From: Nitrospirota bacterium
GTDB taxonomy: Bacteria > Nitrospirota > Thermodesulfovibrionia > Thermodesulfovibrionales > JdFR-86
Reading direction: 5' to 3'
NCBI GenBank assembly: GCA_030667205.1
Contig: DAOUWH010000082.1
Location: 1-6,903 of the forward strand
DNA length: 6,903 nt
Numbering within the stretch: the first letter of the stretch is position 1; each line of letters opens with the position of its first letter. Made by a program: the position numbers and the translations under genes. Below the pieces are notes generated by a model that saw only the letters and a list, made by a program, of their open reading frames with translations, was not told the DNA's origin and did no database searches. Below, piece by piece: positions 5,649 through 6,903 of this stretch.

Positions 5649-6026
5649 TTACCTCCTCCCGCCCGGGTATTTCCCCCTTTTGGTGACCGGACAGCACACC
5701 GGCGCAGGGAAATCTTCATTATATTGTTTTTTCAGTAACCCCAACATCTCGGGTATGAAAGGGTCCTTCAGAAAATAGCACCTGAGCCGTCCGTCCATGT
5801 AGTAATCGATAATGCCATGCATGCGGAGAAGCCCGAGGTGCTGTGAGACGTTGGGCTGGCGTATGTCGAGGAACTCCTCGAGGTCGCTCACGCACTTTAC
5901 GCCCTTCGTAAGCTCATCGAGTATCATTATTCTCACGGGATGGGCGATGGCCTTAAGCAGCTCCACCTTGCCCCAGGATACAGAGGGCTCCTTCACCCCA
6001 ACGGAACTTGCTGATTTACCTACCAT
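5649..6026 (-). CDS. ArsR-family winged-helix repressor of the sulfur operon
   Basis: A 125-residue transcriptional regulator. The ArsR/SmtB core starts at VELLKAIAHPVRIMILDELT (21-40). The recognition helix is in RQPNVSQHLGLLRMHGII (56-73) and the wing in DGRLRCYFL (78-86). Cysteines are Cys45 (GVKCVSDL), Cys83, Cys111 and Cys112. Cys45 aligns with the first cysteine of the E. coli ArsR C-V-C-D-L box, whose second cysteine is Ser47 here. Cys45 and Cys111 are 66 residues apart, the same distance as the disulfide/polysulfide-forming cysteine pair of SqrR/BigR, though Cys45 lies later than theirs in the fold. A thiol switch responding to sulfide or persulfide is the likeliest role; metal or arsenite sensing is the alternative. 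I chose ATG 6026 because TGGAGGTG precedes it. An in-frame ATG at 6056 would lie about 4 nt from the predicted transcript start with no ribosome binding site. It probably autoregulates through the palindrome at 6061-6084. Confidence 0.9.
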   Translation of the reverse strand: MVGKSASSVGVKEPSVSWGKVELLKAIAHPVRIMILDELTKGVKCVSDLEEFLDIRQPNVSQHLGLLRMHGIIDYYMDGRLRCYFLKDPFIPEMLGLLKKQYNEDFPAPVCCPVTKRGKYPGGRR

Positions 6027-6060
6027 TTTCACCTCCAGGGACCGGCTAAAAACCATGCAT

Positions 6061-6084
6061 ATTCAAATATTAGAATATTTGAAT
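6061..6084. promoter_or_regulatory. Perfect 24-bp palindromic operator, probable ArsR-family binding site
   Basis: ATTCAAATATT at 6061-6071 and its exact mirror AATATTTGAAT at 6074-6084 flank a 2-bp centre (AG). An AT-rich inverted repeat of about 11-12 bp arms around 2 bp, with TGAAT/ATTCA ends, is the classic SmtB/ArsR operator form. It covers the -10 element and most of the spacer of the arsR promoter, so binding would block RNA polymerase. The arsR start is 35 bp downstream. Autoregulation is inferred from this placement. Confidence 0.85.
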
Positions 6085-6095
6085 GTATTTGTCAA
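6067..6095 (-). promoter_or_regulatory. Sigma-70-type promoter of the arsR-dsrEFH-sqr operon
   Basis: On the minus strand, TTGACA (6095-6090) is a perfect -35 hexamer. After exactly 17 bp comes TAATAT (6072-6067), a -10 matching four of six positions including the key second A and last T. Transcription should begin near 6060, giving a leader of about 34 nt before the arsR ATG at 6026 that contains its TGGAGGTG ribosome binding site. The -10 and spacer are buried in the palindrome at 6061-6084. No other equally good promoter is evident before 1520, so this one probably drives the whole cluster. Confidence 0.78.
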
Positions 6096-6102
6096 GCGCA
6101 AA

Positions 6103-6240
6103 GGTGCCGCTGGCACTTTTAATGCAATTTGCAACCACGTTGCTGAGTCTGATAGAAAGGGGTGCCGCTGGCACTTTTCACACAATTTGAAACCACGTTG
6201 CGCTTCAGGTTAAAGCGCTTTAGGTTTCTAATAGAAAGGG
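6103..6240. repeat. Two imperfect tandem repeat units with hairpins between yraN and arsR
   Basis: Unit 1 starts at 6103 and unit 2 at 6161, 58 bp apart. Over their first 41 bp they share GGTGCCGCTGGCACTTTT, CAATTTG and AACCACGTTGC with few differences. Each begins with a GTGCC-GCT-GGCAC hairpin. Unit 1 has a second, GCAAC-CAC-GTTGC, which has a mismatch in unit 2. Both units end in TCT(G/A)ATAGAAAGG; in unit 2 this end runs into the last codons and stop of yraN (6228-6240). Unit 2 also carries about 20 extra bp with a perfect TAAAGCGCTTTA palindrome (6211-6222). The hairpins with flanking A and T runs could serve as terminators or mRNA-end protectors, insulating yraN from the sulfur operon. 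A REP-like dispersed element is possible. Confidence 0.65.
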
Positions 6241-6593
6241 GCAGTGCCCCCCTCGAAGGCGTCCTTGATGTGCTCTATCTCCTTGCGGCCCTCTTTGAAG
6301 CAGATGCTTATAATGTCGAACCTTGCGGGGGGCTGCTTTTTCAGCCTCGAAAGATAATGGAGCGCCACGGACTTTAGCTTGCGCTGCTTTTTTGAGCCGA
6401 CCGACTCATGGGGAAGGCCGAAGAGGTCGTCGGTCCTTGCCTTGACCTCCACAAAGACAACCGTGTCTCCGTCCTTTGCGATTATGTCTATCTCGCCGAT
6501 GGGGGCCGTATAGTTGCGCTTTAATATCTTGTAGCCTTTTTTCTTGAGGAACTTGGCCGCTATGTCCTCGCCCTTATCGCCAAGCGCCCTCAT
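6228..6593 (-). CDS. yraN: YraN/UPF0102-family protein with restriction-endonuclease-like fold
   Basis: A 121-residue protein, full length for UPF0102/YraN. The N-terminal helix GDKGEDIAAKFLKKKGYKIL (5-24) is followed by the nuclease-like core: G-E-I-D-I-I-A (33-39) and FVEVKAR (47-53). These give a D-(x)n-E-x-K arrangement with Asp36, Glu49 and Lys51, as in Holliday-junction-resolvase-like and restriction-type folds. RFDIISICF (91-99) and the ending E-I-E-H-I-K-D-A-F are also typical of the family. Its precise activity is poorly known; it is usually placed with DNA repair or processing. The ATG at 6593 lies inside the end of the Toprim gene, giving a 20-nt overlap, with AAGGAGG upstream. The pair is housekeeping and apparently separate from the sulfur operon. 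Its last codons overlap the repeat at 6103-6240. Confidence 0.92.
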   Translation of the reverse strand: MRALGDKGEDIAAKFLKKKGYKILKRNYTAPIGEIDIIAKDGDTVVFVEVKARTDDLFGLPHESVGSKKQRKLKSVALHYLSRLKKQPPARFDIISICFKEGRKEIEHIKDAFEGGTAPFY

Positions 6594-6903
6594 CGCCCTC
6601 GAGCCTCCTTAGCAGTTTTGGGATGCCTTCGACGTCCCTTATGTCTTTCTGGCAGAGAGCTTTTAAGGCATCCCTGAATATCGCAAACTCCTCCCAGTGG
6701 CCGCTGAGGTTCCTGCCCAGCCGCCTGAAGAGGCGCTCGCCCTCCCTGTCCCAGTCAAGCAGTATGACGGCCTTGTGGTGCCTCGCCTCGATATACTCGC
6801 AGAACTCATGGATGCCCTTGCCCCGGTGGAGGGTGATTATCTCGCCCACAAGCCCCAGCCTTCTCAGCGCAAGGGCGTCGCGCCTGCCCTCCACTATTAC
6901 GGG
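6574..6903 (-). CDS. Toprim-domain protein (small primase/RNase M5-like), 5' end outside window
   Basis: This is the C-terminal 109 codons of a gene that begins beyond the right edge. The visible part opens with P-V-I-V-E-G-R-R-D, the conserved glutamate motif of Toprim domains (VIVEGxxD). It continues through EIITLHRGKGIHEF to the second catalytic motif L-L-D-W-D-R-E-G, the DxD element that binds divalent metal. Stand-alone Toprim proteins of about this size resemble the catalytic core of DnaG-type primases, topoisomerases and RNase M5; the cellular substrate of this group is unclear. Little lies beyond the Toprim fold apart from a charged tail (LLRRLEGDEGAWR). The stop TAA is at 6576-6574, and the last 20 nt overlap yraN, which indicates translational coupling. 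A GTG at 6894 is inside the motif and is not the true start. Confidence 0.85.
   Translation of the reverse strand, partial: PVIVEGRRDALALRRLGLVGEIITLHRGKGIHEFCEYIEARHHKAVILLDWDREGERLFRRLGRNLSGHWEEFAIFRDALKALCQKDIRDVEGIPKLLRRLEGDEGAWR

Noticed and set aside
5428..5697. A truncated 89- or 72-residue DsrE protein, or a decayed pseudogene
   Set aside because: The frame stays open and family-like after the UGA, the total length becomes normal, the UGA is at the active-cysteine column, and a SECIS-like hairpin follows. The upstream start at 5697 lies within arsR and has no ribosome binding site.
6024..6056. An ArsR start at the ATG at 6056
   Set aside because: It would lie about 4 nt from the predicted transcript start without a ribosome binding site, while ATG 6026 has TGGAGGTG at good spacing and gives a normal ArsR N-terminus.
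6103..6201. A minimal CRISPR array
   Set aside because: There are only two imperfect units with differences inside the repeat, no regular unique spacer, and no cas genes nearby.

Overview
The window is a compact bacterial sulfur-metabolism locus. Every gene I can support is on the minus strand, so transcription runs from high to low coordinates. Type I and type II sulfide:quinone oxidoreductases, DsrE/F/H-like sulfur carriers, a TauE/SafE exporter and an apparent selenoprotein together suggest an anaerobic or microaerophilic sulfur-cycling bacterium of the Desulfobacterota/Nitrospirota kind. That placement is an inference; no phylogenetic marker is present. GC content is moderate to high, and most starts have strong AGGAGG-type ribosome binding sites.

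Layout in transcription order: (1) 6903-6228, the end of a Toprim-domain protein overlapping a YraN/UPF0102 nuclease-fold protein. This pair is unrelated housekeeping. (2) 6227-6057, an intergenic region with two hairpin-bearing tandem repeats, then a promoter (TTGACA, 17 bp spacer, TAATAT) overlapped by a perfect 24-bp palindrome, which looks like an ArsR-family operator. (3) 6026-4635, arsR, a DsrE-like gene with an in-frame UGA, a DsrF/TusC-like gene and a DsrH/TusB-like gene, tightly spaced. (4) 4584-3373, a type II SQR; 3367-2192, a TauE/SafE exporter; 2142-1591, a three-helix membrane protein; 1472-285, a type I SQR. (5) 235-1, a tiny signal-peptide ORF and the N-terminus of an RND/MMPL-type exporter that runs off the window.

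The main discovery is at 5646-5302. A conventional reading stops at UGA 5430-5428 and gives a truncated 72-residue DsrE protein. The same frame continues for 41 more codons with clear DsrE-family sequence. The UGA sits where DsrE/TusD has its persulfide-carrying cysteine and forms a U-T-G-C motif. A GC stem with a GGUCUU apical loop begins 16 nt after the UGA, and its loop starts 21 nt after it. This is the layout of a bacterial SECIS element, and the loop resembles that of E. coli fdhF. The gene is best read as a 114-residue selenoprotein.

Working model (inference): a cysteine-containing ArsR repressor senses sulfide or persulfide and controls the operon. The two SQRs oxidise sulfide to sulfane sulfur and reduce quinone. 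The Sec-containing DsrE-like protein, with its DsrF- and DsrH-like partners, carries the sulfane sulfur, and TauE/SafE exports an oxidised sulfur anion. A short ectopic copy of the dsrH 3' end at 1576-1610 shows that this locus has been rearranged.
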